DNA of 23,737 nt from Desulfobacteraceae bacterium (GCA_020349865.1 CP070700.1:2178126-2201862); one strand, 5' to 3'; positions 1 to 8,892 are shown, counted from the first letter of the stretch. Notes: a model not told the origin generated them from the letters alone. Translations and numbers: made by a program.

Positions 1-1
1 A

Positions 2-244
2 GAGCCAGTTGCTGACTATAAAGCTAAAATGTACAAATCAATGGAACTCACTCCCCATAATGATTTTGACCGAACGGTTGTCTTGACTGACATCCAAATC
101 CCCTTTTGGTCTATGGTTGGGCTTCTATTTAAGTTTTGTTTGGCTGCAATTCCTGCCCTCATCTTACTTGTCAGTTTCGGGATATTTTCATTTCTTCTAT
201 GGGACGTTCTGGGTGACCTACGGAAGCTCATAGCTGGGCCATAA
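2..244 (+). CDS. small membrane protein, 3' end (partial at left edge)
   Basis: The frame is open from the first bases of the window with no stop before the ATG at 29, and no Shine-Dalgarno precedes that ATG. This is therefore probably the C-terminal part of a longer gene, although a 71-residue protein starting at 29 is possible. The visible part has a soluble stretch of about 30 residues, then one or two hydrophobic segments (from about WSMVGLLFKF through FSFLLWDVL), and a short charged tail ending RKLIAGP before the TAA. I do not recognise a family. The gene stops 6 nt before the first copy of the repeated RNA-like element. The call rests on the membrane-protein-like composition and the open frame only. 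Confidence 0.45.
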   Translation, partial: EPVADYKAKMYKSMELTPHNDFDRTVVLTDIQIPFWSMVGLLFKFCLAAIPALILLVSFGIFSFLLWDVLGDLRKLIAGP

Positions 245-250
245 TCCAAG

Positions 251-355
251 TTTTCCTTTCACGCTCTAACCTCTAATCAGAGGTCCCATCGTGGAGACAC
301 ATCTCAAACACGGCAAGCCTTGCTCCTGACGGGACACTTTTGTTCTGTTGGGAGC
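251..355 (+). ncRNA. repeated structured element, copy A
   Basis: This is the first of three 105-nt copies. It has three parts. Hairpin 1 is a perfect 6-bp stem, ACCTCT/AGAGGT, with an AATC loop (269-284). Hairpin 2 has CGTG-GAG at 290-296 facing CTC at 303-305 and CACG at 309-312. Hairpin 3 has CTCCTGAC at 323-330 facing GTTGGGAG at 347-354, pairing through several G-U pairs. Compared with copy B, hairpin 1 shows a compensatory change (T-A here, C-G in B), which argues for a conserved RNA fold. No gene starts directly downstream; copy B follows about 200 nt later. I know of no Rfam family that it matches. Confidence 0.55.
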
Positions 356-551
356 CAAAAGCAAAATAAGTTCACATGAGCTGAATCAAGCCGCCATTCT
401 AGAATATCTGGAATTCTGTCGAGCTTTAGGTACTGGCAAGAGTACAAAATATTCCAGGTCTGGGGGTGCGAAGAATTTGACTCCCAACTTGCCTAATCTG
501 ATTTGATTTTTCTTGACTTTTCGCCTCAAAGGGCACCATGTGAAATTCAAA

Positions 552-656
552 TTTTCCTTTCACCCTTTAACCTCCATCTTGGAGGTGCCTCGTGGAGAAA
601 CCCCTCAAAATGTGCTTACCTAACTCCTAACGGAATGTAGCTCTTCTGTTGGGAGG
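552..656 (+). ncRNA. repeated structured element, copy B
   Basis: This second copy has the same length as copy A. Hairpin 1 is CCTCCA/TGGAGG with a TCT loop (571-585). The GTGGAGA...CTCAAA block is at 592-609. Hairpin 3 pairs CTCCTAAC (624-631) with GTTGGGAG (648-655); here an A-T pair replaces the G-U pair of copies A and C. It ends 67 nt before the ATG of the nucleotide cyclase gene, where a 5'-UTR regulatory RNA would sit. The right arm of hairpin 3 contains GGGAGG, a ribosome-binding-like sequence, but the best start codon is further downstream with its own site. Function is unknown. Confidence 0.55.
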
Positions 657-723
657 CGTGATTACGTTTGTGCTATCTTTGAAATCTATTTTTCTCCAAA
701 CGTTCCTCATCGAGGGCCGATCG

Positions 724-3700
724 ATGAAATGCCCAAAATGCCAATTTGATAATCGTGAAGGGGCAAAGTTTTGCGGTAAGTGTCGGGCAAAGCTTTTATT
801 GGTTTGTTCTCAGTGTAATTCTGAAAACCTGCCTGACAATGTTTTTTGCGATGAATGCGGACAAGATCTAAGGAAGAGACAAAAACCAAAAGAACTCACA
901 CCTCTGTCTGAAGGCGAACGCAAATACGTAACGGTCCTCTTCTCTGATCTTTCCGGCTACACAACAATGACTGAAAAACTTGACCCGGAAGAAGTAAAAG
1001 AGATCATGAGTCGGATCTTCGGGGAGATCGCACAGGTGGTAACCAAATACGAAGGGTTCATAGAGAAATTTGTTGGCGATGCAGTCATGGCCCTTTTCGG
1101 TGTTCCAAAGGCCCATGAAGATGATCCAGTGCGGGCGATCTTAGCGGCTCGAGAGATACATTATCTGGTAGAGGCCATGAGCCCAGGTTTGGAGAAAAAG
1201 ATCGGCCGATCCATTTCTATGCATACCGGTATCAACACCGGTCTTGTGGTTACCGGTGAGGTCAATATGGAAAAGGGAACCCACGGAGTAGCCGGGGACA
1301 CCATCAATCTCGCATCACGACTTCAGGGCCTCGCCAAAAAGGGAGAGATCCTGGTAGGGCACGATACCTGTCGCCAGGCAGAGGGGCACTTTTCATTTGA
1401 ATCCATGGAACCCGCTACGGTCAAGGGAAAGGCTGACCCTGTACTTGTCCATAGGGTATTGTCCCAAAAAGAGAGACCTGTTACGACCCATCGGCTTTCC
1501 GGCCTCAGGGCGAATCTCACCGGCAGAAAAGGTGAGATGGCTGAACTGGCCGATGCCGTTGAAAGGCTTCGAAGCGGCAAGGGTAGAATCTTCTCCATTT
1601 GTGGAGATGCGGGTACTGGAAAGAGCCGGCTGGTGGAGGACTTCAAGGCAACGTTGGATCTGGAGGAAATTCAATGGATCGAAGGGCATGCCTACGCCTA
1701 TGCCCACAACATCCCCTATTTCCCGTTGATCAACTTCCTGAATGGAATTTTCCATATTGAGGAAAAAGACTCATCTGAAAAGATACGGGGAAAAATCGAG
1801 TCCGGGATCAAAGAGCTTACAGGGAACAGCAGGGAGATGGTTCCCTATGTAGGCAATCTATACGCTTTAACTTACCCCGAGTTGGCGGATGTGAGTGCTG
1901 AGTTATGGAAGAACCGGCTTGAAGAAGCGACGCAGGCGATTCTTACAGCCCTGGCCAAAAGAGCGCCGACTGTATTTTTCCTGGAAGACCTTCACTGGGC
2001 GGATCGCTCCTTTGTGGGACTACTCCGCCGGGCATTGTTGGAAATCAGGCAACCCGCCATTGTCCTCTGTGTTTACAGACCCACATTCAGTCTCTTTACC
2101 AGTCATCAACTGGGCAGTATCCACAAACTCTATCATGAGATTCGACTCCAGGACCTGTCCCTTTCCGATGCCCAGGATATGCTGGCATCACTCCTCAGGA
2201 CAGAGAATATACCTTCTGAGCTGAAGAGATGGGTTCAGGACAAGACAGAAGGAAATCCCTTTTACCTGGAAGAATTGGTCAATACATTGCTTGAATCCGA
2301 GGTCCTGATTCGGGAAAACGGTGACTGGAAGATCACGAGGCCAATCAAGGAAACAGACATATCCTCCTCTATCCACGGCCTGATTTCAGGGAGGTTGGAT
2401 CGGCTGGAAATGGAGACAAAACGGATTCTTCAAGAGGCCTCGGTGATTGGTAGGGCCTTCCTTTACGAGATACTCATAAAGGTCACAGAGCTGGAAGATC
2501 GTATTGACCGGGGACTCAGCGCCCTGGAGCGGCTTGACCTGATTCGAACCCGTTCATTGGAGCCGGACCTGGAGTATATGTTCAAGCACCCGCTCACCCA
2601 GGAGGTCGTTTACAACGGGCTTCTTAAGAGAGAGCGCCAGGACATCCACGAACAGATTGCCCGGGTGATGGAACGCCTCTTTGAAGGTCGGTTGTCGGAG
2701 TTTTACGAGACCCTGGCATATCATTTTGCATTGGGAAGGTCTTCTAACAAGGCAGTCGAGTACCTGGTGAAGGCAGGAGAGAAGAGTCTGGCCAGGTACG
2801 CTGTGGAAGAGGCGCACGAATACTATAAGAAAGCATATGATATCCTGGCATCCAAAGAGAAAAAGACCGAGGAAGAAAAAAAGCTGCTCATCGACATGCT
2901 GAATAGTTGGGGGTATGTCTATTATTATTTAGGGGATATAAAGGAGTTTATCAATCTGTTCAATTCTCATAAGGCTCTAGTAGAGTCCTTGGATGACAAG
3001 GCGAGGCTCGGAATGTTTTATGCATGGCTCGGAATTGCCATTAATTTGGCCGGCCAACAAAAGGATTCTTATGATTACCTTTGCAGTGCAATGGAGCTCG
3101 GGGAGAGTTCCGGCACCCAAAAAGTCGTGGGCTATGCCTGCACATGGCTCCCATGGGCATGCTCACAATTGGGCCTTTTCGATGAAGGGATCACTTATGG
3201 GAAGCGGGCACAGGAGATTGCGGCATCCTTCCCCTCCGATCAATACCTCTTTTTTAAATCACTCGCAGGAATGTGCTATATATATTATTGGCAAGGGAAT
3301 ACAAAAAAGCTTATTGAAGGGGCAAAACGTCTTTTAGACTATGGCGAAAAAACCTCAAATAGCAGAAGTAAGGTCTTCGGACATTTTTTAAATGCACTTG
3401 CTCATTTTGCGAAGGGAGATACGGTATTAAGTCGAAAAGAAAGTGAAAAGGCTGCTGGAGTTGCATTAGACCCCTTTTTTTCTCAGTTTCCAAAATATTC
3501 GTTAGGAATGTCTTATATTATGGATAGTCACCTTCAGGAAGCGGAAGACACATTCGAATCGCTTTTATATTATTGTGAGAAAAGTGGAATAGGATTGTTA
3601 TCTGGAGCAGCCCAACTATTCCTATCCAATATTTTAATTGCGAAAGGCAATATGAAGCAGGGGTTTAAAAAGTTTGAAGAGACACAAGAGGTCCTGCGAA

Positions 3701-4068
3701 AAAATCATATGAAAGTAGTTTATGCCCTATCGGAGTCTATCCTTGGGGTGGTGTATACACAGTTTATAACAGGATCTTCACCCGGCTTAGCAACCCTGGT
3801 CAAGAACATCGGTTCTATATTAAAAAACGTGCCATTTGCAGATAGAAACGCACAAGAACATTTTAACAGAGCAATTGTGATTCTAAGGGAAGTGGGAGCA
3901 AAAAGTCTTCTTGGGCGAGCTTTTTCTAATTTAGGTCAGTTACATAAAGCGAAAAAGAGAAACGAGCAGGCCCGTGAATGTTTTTCGGAAGCTGTGCATA
4001 TTTTCCAGGAATGCGATGCTCACGTGTATCTGAAACAGGCAAAGGAGGCTTTAGCTTCTTTGGGATAA
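724..4068 (+). CDS. class III nucleotide cyclase with zinc ribbons, AAA-type ATPase and TPRs
   Basis: A 1114-residue soluble signalling protein. Two zinc ribbons open it (Cys 3/6/17/20 and 28/31/42/45). A class III adenylate/guanylate cyclase domain follows at about 65-250, with metal-binding aspartates D75 (FSDLSG) and D119 (FVGDAVM), and K115 at the usual adenine-contacting position, which favours cAMP over cGMP. An AAA-type NTPase module of the kind found in soluble adenylyl cyclases has its Walker A at 294-301 (GDAGTGKS) and Walker B at about 418-422 (FFLED, then LHWAD). The C-terminal third (about 665-1114) is TPR-like helical repeats. The frame runs upstream to 649, but I start at ATG 724: GAGGG lies at the right distance, and zinc ribbons normally begin these proteins. 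Element copy B lies just upstream. From about 2880 on the DNA becomes noticeably more AT-rich. Stimulus and product are not determined by the sequence. Confidence 0.9.
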   Translation: MKCPKCQFDNREGAKFCGKCRAKLLLVCSQCNSENLPDNVFCDECGQDLRKRQKPKELTPLSEGERKYVTVLFSDLSGYTTMTEKLDPEEVKEIMSRIFGEIAQVVTKYEGFIEKFVGDAVMALFGVPKAHEDDPVRAILAAREIHYLVEAMSPGLEKKIGRSISMHTGINTGLVVTGEVNMEKGTHGVAGDTINLASRLQGLAKKGEILVGHDTCRQAEGHFSFESMEPATVKGKADPVLVHRVLSQKERPVTTHRLSGLRANLTGRKGEMAELADAVERLRSGKGRIFSICGDAGTGKSRLVEDFKATLDLEEIQWIEGHAYAYAHNIPYFPLINFLNGIFHIEEKDSSEKIRGKIESGIKELTGNSREMVPYVGNLYALTYPELADVSAELWKNRLEEATQAILTALAKRAPTVFFLEDLHWADRSFVGLLRRALLEIRQPAIVLCVYRPTFSLFTSHQLGSIHKLYHEIRLQDLSLSDAQDMLASLLRTENIPSELKRWVQDKTEGNPFYLEELVNTLLESEVLIRENGDWKITRPIKETDISSSIHGLISGRLDRLEMETKRILQEASVIGRAFLYEILIKVTELEDRIDRGLSALERLDLIRTRSLEPDLEYMFKHPLTQEVVYNGLLKRERQDIHEQIARVMERLFEGRLSEFYETLAYHFALGRSSNKAVEYLVKAGEKSLARYAVEEAHEYYKKAYDILASKEKKTEEEKKLLIDMLNSWGYVYYYLGDIKEFINLFNSHKALVESLDDKARLGMFYAWLGIAINLAGQQKDSYDYLCSAMELGESSGTQKVVGYACTWLPWACSQLGLFDEGITYGKRAQEIAASFPSDQYLFFKSLAGMCYIYYWQGNTKKLIEGAKRLLDYGEKTSNSRSKVFGHFLNALAHFAKGDTVLSRKESEKAAGVALDPFFSQFPKYSLGMSYIMDSHLQEAEDTFESLLYYCEKSGIGLLSGAAQLFLSNILIAKGNMKQGFKKFEETQEVLRKNHMKVVYALSESILGVVYTQFITGSSPGLATLVKNIGSILKNVPFADRNAQEHFNRAIVILREVGAKSLLGRAFSNLGQLHKAKKRNEQARECFSEAVHIFQECDAHVYLKQAKEALASLG

Positions 4069-4237
4069 AGACGATGCGATTTTTTTCTGTCTTTTTTCCA
4101 CATATTGTATGTCTTATACCTATACCGAAACGATAGACTTCTGCTATCATTCCGTAATACCTATATTTTTAAGTATTGTGATCGTAATCATGCCTAAATC
4201 CACCCATCAGGAGTGCATATTACGATAAGAAAACTGA

Positions 4238-4278
4238 ACTCGGAGCTGAGGAAAAAATCCCCGTTTTTTTCTCCGAGT
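4238..4278. repeat. bulged inverted repeat
   Basis: ACTCGGA at 4238-4244 pairs with TCCGAGT at 4272-4278. Inside these, GAAAAAA at 4250-4256 pairs with the T-run and C at 4265-4271, leaving a short CCCC-containing loop and a bulge of about five bases on the left side. It could be a transcription terminator for the cyclase gene, but it lies about 170 nt after the stop and its T-run is inside the stem, so the role is uncertain. Confidence 0.4.
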
Positions 4279-4296
4279 CCCCGCCGCTCAGAGGCT

Positions 4297-4349
4297 GTGA
4301 TATCACCCGCTCAGGTCAAAATATCATCCAACTCAAAAACCTGTGATAT
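4297..4349. promoter_or_regulatory. GTGATAT palindrome and repeat
   Basis: GTGATATCAC at 4297-4306 is a perfect 10-bp palindrome. CTGTGATAT occurs at 4295-4303 and again at 4341-4349, so ATATCAC and GTGATAT also form a 7-bp inverted repeat across a 36-nt gap. The half-site resembles CRP/FNR-type TGTGA, but the spacing is too short for a standard site. It could be an operator or part of a stem-loop; evidence is weak. Confidence 0.2.
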
Positions 4350-4613
4350 GTCTGACTGACCTAACCACACGAATGTTGGTTTTTCATGTATATTGTGTTG
4401 ATTTTAGTCAATTTTAGGAGTATTCAAAAAGATAGATCACTTAATAACAGGTTAATTTGGGTAACCTTGAATTCACTCTCATTTCAGATTACAAAACGAA
4501 GTCGTAAGTGAGTTCAATGAGTTACGGTGAAGTGTACGATAAGAAATATGGACTCCATTTCTAGGGAAATCCCTTGATTTTTAAGCCCATTTTAGATAGC
4601 CTGAAAAAGTAGA

Positions 4614-4718
4614 TTTTTCTTCCATTCTTTAACTTCCATTGAGGGGTGCCTCGTGGAGAAAAACCTCAAATACTGCCTACATTGCTCCTGACAGTACGTT
4701 ATCCGTTCTGTAGGGAGA
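4614..4718 (+). ncRNA. repeated structured element, copy C
   Basis: Third copy, about 4 kb from the others and in the same orientation. Hairpin 1 is ACTTC/GGGGT-type and holds through G-U pairs. The most conserved block, GTGCCTCGTGGAGAAA, is at 4646-4661 and is nearly identical to copy B. Hairpin 3 pairs CTCCTGAC (4685-4692) with GTAGGGAG (4710-4717). Spacing between the conserved blocks matches copies A and B to within one nucleotide. It lies 317 nt upstream of the histidine kinase start. The three copies differ too much in the loops to be a recent duplication, while the stems are kept, which fits selection on an RNA structure. Confidence 0.55.
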
Positions 4719-5035
4719 CTAAATTCTCGTCTTAAAAAAGTAATGCCCATCATGAGATGAGGGATGGAAAGCCACGAATCTTAATATTTTCTGTTGACCT
4801 TCCATTTAAGGCATATATCCAGTTAAAAAGGAAAGCCGAGTTGCGGAGTGGGATATCATAAAGTTTACTTGCATGTGTGATGCTGCTTTCTTTTTCCGGG
4901 TTTACTTGATTGACTCTAAAGCACGCGGCTTAGGAAAGGAATGGATTTGTTCTCGAATTAAGTCCTCATATGGAATGAATTTACTTTTCCTGGTAATGCG
5001 TTTCTTTATATTAAAGGCAATTGGAGGGTATCCTA

Positions 5036-8000
5036 ATGGCCAGAAATCAAACCTACGATGAACTGAAACAAAAGGTCAAGGTGTTAGAGAAAGAAGCCGG
5101 TAACCGCAAGCGGGCGGAGGAGGCACAGCTAGAGAGTGAGCAGCGGTACCGTCTGCTTGCTGACAATGTGACCGATGTTATCTGGATCAGAGATATGAAT
5201 CTGCGATTTACTTACATTAGCCCCTCGATTCTAAAAATGACAGGTTACAGTGTTGAGGAAGCGATGGCATTTTCACTTGAGTACGTCTATACTCCAGCTT
5301 CTATTGAGGTTGCCAGGAATGCCCTTGCAGAAGAACTGGCTATTGAAAAAACGGGTAATGCAAACCCGTTCAGAACACGGACGCTTGAGTTGGAGGGTTT
5401 CTGCAAGGACGGCTCTTCGATCTGGACTGAGGCCAAAATGAGTTTTCTCCGTGACCAAGCTGGCCAGGCTGTTGGGATATTTGGCGTATCACGTGACATT
5501 ACCGAGCGCAAACGAGCGGAGGAGGCCCTCCGGGAGAGTGAGGAGCGGTATCGTAGCATCTTGGAGACAGCCCCCCATTCCATCACCATAACCCGTGTGA
5601 AGGATGGCCGCTGTTTGCAAGTGAATGAAGGTTTCTGCCAAATGAGAGGTTACTCGCGTGAAGAGGTCCTGGGCAGGACCCCGTTTGAACTTAATCTATA
5701 TGTTAACCAGGAGGACAGAGAGGGTATTATCAAGATCTTAAAAGAGACAGGGGAAGTAAACGGATTTGAAGTCCAATACCAAAAAAGAGACGGCACCGCC
5801 ATAGACACTCTCTTGTCGGCAAGACCATTAGAGTATGAAAATGAGGACTGCTTGATCGCAGTTGTTACCGATGTTACCGAGCTCAAGGGGGCGCAGCAAG
5901 CTTTGAGAAAAAGGCTGGCCTACGAAAAAATGCTTGCTGATATTTCTACCCGAGCGATATTGATTGAAGATAAAGATATTAGCAGGTGTCTGGATGAATG
6001 CCTGGAAATTATGGGAAAGACCTTTTACGTAAGCCGCATCTATATTTTCGAATACCACCATGAGCCTGGAACTGCGGATAATACCTTTGAATGGGTCTCT
6101 GATGGAATTGCTCCGCAAAAAGAAAACCTTCAAGGGATTCCTATGAAAAAGTATTCCTGGTGGATGGAGATGATGAATAACAATAAAATCATTAACTATA
6201 AAGATATCGAAGATATGCCGGGAGAGCCGGAAAAGGAACTACTGCGGTCCCAGAACATTAAGTCAATTTTGGTTGTTCCCCTGTTTGTTAATAATGCTTT
6301 CTACGGTTTCATGGGCCTTGATGAATGCCGTTATCATCGCAAATGGCTGGATGAGGATGTCGATATTCTGAAGACTACTGCGCAGATAATAAGCAATGCA
6401 TTTGAGTCAAAACAGGCGGAGGAGTCGCTTCGGGAATCGGAGGAGAAATACCGGGCACTATTCGAAACGGCTCAAGATGCCATCTTTCTTAGCGATGAAA
6501 GGGGCGGATTCTTGGATGTCAATCATGCGGCGTGTGAATCACTCGGGTACACAAAAGAAGAATTATTAGAACTGTGCAATAAGGACATTGACGCCGATCC
6601 CAGAGGATACGAAGCGTTCGTGCAGGTCCGGGATGGACTGGCGGAAAATATAAGGTTTGATGTTGATCAACGCAGGAAAGATGGGACGCTCCTACCCGTG
6701 GAGATCACGGGATGTTTTTTTACCAGTGGCGGGCAACGCATCTCCATGGCGATTGCTCGTGACATCACCGAACGCAAAAAAGCAGAGGAAGCGCTTCGGG
6801 AATCGGAAGAAAAGTATCGCCTTTTGGTTGAGAATGCCACCGACGCCATTTTTGTTATGCAAGATGAGAAAGTAAAATTTCCAAATCCGAGGGCTATGGA
6901 AATTGGCCGGCAATTAGCAGTTGATTTAGAGCAAGTTCCTTTCATGAATTATATCCATCCTGAAGATCGGGAGATGGTCATCGAAAGGCATAAGGGTAGG
7001 CTAAAATCAGACAACGTGCCCAGCACCTATAGTTTCAGGTTAATTGGCAGAGATGGTGAAGAGTTATGGATGGAACTCAATGCCGTTCTCATAAGCTGGG
7101 AAGGTAAACCAGCGACCTTAAATTTACTAAGAGACATAACAGCACAGAAGAAAATGGAAACCCAACTCCAGCAGGTTCGTAAGATGGAGGCATTGGGCAC
7201 CCTTGCCGGGGGCATCGCCCATGACTTCAATAATCTCCTGATGGGCATACAGGGGCGTACATCCATGATGATGGATATGGATTCATCCCAAAAGTATTAT
7301 AACGACCTCAAAGGAATAGAGGACATTGTCAAAAGTGCTGCCGATCTGACCAACCAGCTATTGGGTTTTGCCAGAAGTGGCAAGTATGAGGTCAAACCGA
7401 CCGATTTGAATGAATTGATTCACAAGACTTCTCAAATGTTTGGCAGGACAAAGAAAGAGATCAAAATACAAACTAAATATCAAAAAGACATTTGGGCGGT
7501 GGAGGTAGACAGGGGCCAGATTGAACAGGTTATGCTCAATCTTTATGTCAACGCCTGGCAGGCAATGCCCGGAGGCGGTGACCTGTATCTTCAAACCGAT
7601 AATGTGACACTTGATGAAAACTACGCTCAGCCCTATAAAGTAAACCCGGGCAGATATGTAAAGATCTCCGTGACCGATACCGGTGTGGGTATGGATAAGG
7701 CAACCAAGGAAAAAATATTTGAGCCATTTTTTAGTACCAAAGAGATGGCCCGAGGAATAGGTCTTGGTCTTGCCTCTGCCTATGGCATCATCAAAAACCA
7801 TGACGGAATAATAAATGTGTTCAGTGAAGAGGATGAAGGTGCGACGTTTGACATTTATCTTCCTGTTTCTGACAAAGAAGTTATTGAAGAGAAAAAGCTG
7901 CCTGAGACGGTTATAAGAGGAACCGAGACCGTTCTTCTGGTTGATGATGAGGACATGATTATTGGTGTTGGAGAAAAGATACTAAAAAGGATGGGCTATG

Positions 8001-8290
8001 ATGTTTTAACGGCAAGAGATGGTAAAGAGGCCATAAAAATTTATAAGGAACACCAAGATAAGATTGATATCGTTGTCCTTGATATGATCATGCCGGAAAT
8101 GGGAGGTGGAGAAACCTATGACAGGCTGAAAGAGATCAATCCTGACATTAAGGTCATTCTTTCAAGCGGCTATAGTGTTGAGGGACAGGCAAGTGAAATA
8201 CTAAAACGTGGCTGCAATGGGTTTATTCAGAAGCCATTCCGCATGAAGCGGTTATCAAAAAAAATAGCGGAGGTTATGGAGAAGAAATAG
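5036..8290 (+). CDS. soluble multi-PAS/GAF hybrid histidine kinase
   Basis: A 1084-residue sensor kinase without membrane segments, so it presumably senses cytoplasmic signals. In order: a short coiled-coil start, PAS 1 (about 35-155), PAS 2 (170-280), GAF (295-455), PAS 3 (462-580), PAS 4 (590-700), a HisKA dimerisation domain with the phospho-accepting H729 in GGIAHDFNNLL, a HATPase domain with DTGVGMD and GIGLGLASAYG, and a C-terminal receiver domain with phosphorylatable D1016 (VVLDMIMPEM). The PAS modules are joined by near-identical linkers (ITERK-AEEALRESEEKYR type), which suggests internal duplication. The start is ATG 5036, seven bases after GGAGGG; the frame extends only to a TTG at 5021. 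No separate response regulator is adjacent, so the output partner is unknown. Element copy C lies upstream. Confidence 0.93.
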   Translation: MARNQTYDELKQKVKVLEKEAGNRKRAEEAQLESEQRYRLLADNVTDVIWIRDMNLRFTYISPSILKMTGYSVEEAMAFSLEYVYTPASIEVARNALAEELAIEKTGNANPFRTRTLELEGFCKDGSSIWTEAKMSFLRDQAGQAVGIFGVSRDITERKRAEEALRESEERYRSILETAPHSITITRVKDGRCLQVNEGFCQMRGYSREEVLGRTPFELNLYVNQEDREGIIKILKETGEVNGFEVQYQKRDGTAIDTLLSARPLEYENEDCLIAVVTDVTELKGAQQALRKRLAYEKMLADISTRAILIEDKDISRCLDECLEIMGKTFYVSRIYIFEYHHEPGTADNTFEWVSDGIAPQKENLQGIPMKKYSWWMEMMNNNKIINYKDIEDMPGEPEKELLRSQNIKSILVVPLFVNNAFYGFMGLDECRYHRKWLDEDVDILKTTAQIISNAFESKQAEESLRESEEKYRALFETAQDAIFLSDERGGFLDVNHAACESLGYTKEELLELCNKDIDADPRGYEAFVQVRDGLAENIRFDVDQRRKDGTLLPVEITGCFFTSGGQRISMAIARDITERKKAEEALRESEEKYRLLVENATDAIFVMQDEKVKFPNPRAMEIGRQLAVDLEQVPFMNYIHPEDREMVIERHKGRLKSDNVPSTYSFRLIGRDGEELWMELNAVLISWEGKPATLNLLRDITAQKKMETQLQQVRKMEALGTLAGGIAHDFNNLLMGIQGRTSMMMDMDSSQKYYNDLKGIEDIVKSAADLTNQLLGFARSGKYEVKPTDLNELIHKTSQMFGRTKKEIKIQTKYQKDIWAVEVDRGQIEQVMLNLYVNAWQAMPGGGDLYLQTDNVTLDENYAQPYKVNPGRYVKISVTDTGVGMDKATKEKIFEPFFSTKEMARGIGLGLASAYGIIKNHDGIINVFSEEDEGATFDIYLPVSDKEVIEEKKLPETVIRGTETVLLVDDEDMIIGVGEKILKRMGYDVLTARDGKEAIKIYKEHQDKIDIVVLDMIMPEMGGGETYDRLKEINPDIKVILSSGYSVEGQASEILKRGCNGFIQKPFRMKRLSKKIAEVMEKK

Positions 8291-8328
8291 ATACACCTAA
8301 TACAATCAAACTCTTTTTTCATTTTCCT

Positions 8329-8348
8329 GCCAAATCATTGGCGGTTTT
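8329..8348 (+). terminator. weak terminator-like hairpin after kinase gene
   Basis: GCCAA at 8329-8333 pairs with TTGGC at 8338-8342 around an ATCA loop, followed by GG and four T's. It lies 39 nt after the kinase stop. Stem and T-tract are both short, so the call is tentative. Confidence 0.3.
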
Positions 8349-8395
8349 GGTAATTGGGGGTTTGCAAGGTTAGGGTAAAAAGGGGAGGCAAAGTC

Positions 8396-8722
8396 ATGGG
8401 AACCAACTATTTGAGACGTGATGCACGAGACATTGAGTTTATGCTGTTTGAACATCTTGGTACAGACAAACTTTTGTACTACAAGTAATATAGGGATTTT
8501 TCAGTTGATGATTTCAAAATGATCATTGACGAGGCCATGAAGGTGGCCCGTGAAAGATCGGGACAGCTGGATGCAGATTCCTCTGACGGGATCTTTTACC
8601 GGGGCAAGGTGGAGACCGCAAAGTCATTCTGTCGAAATATCCTGACCAACGTATTTGCCCGTCATATGACTTTGCAACAGGAGGACACGTCTGTCGTGGA
8701 CATTCCGGAAGAGGATTTTTAG
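8396..8722 (+). pseudogene. acyl-CoA dehydrogenase remnant (ends joined, internal stop)
   Basis: A strong ribosome-binding site (GGGGAGG) lies seven bases before the ATG at 8396. The frame gives about 30 residues resembling the N-terminus of the large deltaproteobacterial acyl-CoA dehydrogenases (NYLRRDARDIEFMLFEHL), then a TAA at 8486-8488, then the same frame continues with YRDFSVDDFKMIIDEAMKVA. Within about 20 residues it passes into what looks like the C-terminal tail of the same family (GKVETAKSF, ending DIPEEDF) and stops at 8722. About 110 codons remain of a protein that is normally near 600 residues. The central FAD- and substrate-binding part is missing, so the gene is dead, apparently by an internal deletion plus a nonsense mutation. 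A 67-residue piece starting at the ATG at 8519 could still be translated but has no good ribosome-binding site. Confidence 0.65.
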
Positions 8723-8848
8723 TGCGGGAAAGATATGGATGAAGTTGTTTCCTGAACTCACTGCTTTCATTTTGCCTTTGTTACGGTTTTAAATCGCTCG
8801 GCTTGCGGTTTCCTCGGAGAGGGTGTAATCCCCGGCCTCTTCATGATT

Positions 8849-8892
8849 AAACCCGGATTATGCAATAGGATGCTACCGCGCAATCCGGGTTA
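8849..8892. repeat. 10-bp inverted repeat hairpin
   Basis: AACCCGGATT at 8850-8859 is matched by AATCCGGGTT at 8882-8891 across a 22-nt loop. It overlaps the stop codon of the minus-strand gene at 8890. There is no T-tract on either side, so it is not a typical terminator. It may be a dispersed palindromic repeat or an mRNA 3' end-protecting structure. Confidence 0.5.

Larger units (their letters stand above)
245..723. other. non-coding region holding two copies of the repeated element
   Basis: No gene is supported here. The stretch holds element copies A (251-355) and B (552-656), separated by about 200 nt. Between them is a 7-bp inverted repeat, CTGGAAT (near 408-414) with ATTCCAG (near 450-456). 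A TTGACT at about 513-518 could be a -35 box, but no good -10 box follows at the right distance, so I do not call a promoter. Copy B ends 67 nt before the cyclase start codon. Confidence 0.6.
4069..5035. other. non-coding region between cyclase and kinase genes
   Basis: I see no supported gene in this AT-rich stretch of almost 1 kb; the short frame at 4873-5061 overlaps the kinase start and has no ribosome-binding site. It holds a bulged hairpin at 4238-4278, a perfect palindrome GTGATATCAC at 4297-4306 with a related CTGTGATAT at 4341-4349, and element copy C at 4614-4718. About 317 nt separate copy C from the kinase start codon. Confidence 0.6.

Noticed and set aside
251..4718. The three repeated elements as integron attC sites bounding cassettes
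   Set aside because: The ends (YYYYAAC and GTTGGGA) only partly fit RYYYAAC and GTTRRRY, the internal fold is three separate hairpins and not one long imperfect hairpin, and no integrase is present.
4873..5061. 62-residue plus-strand open frame before the kinase gene
   Set aside because: It overlaps the kinase start in another frame and has no ribosome-binding site.
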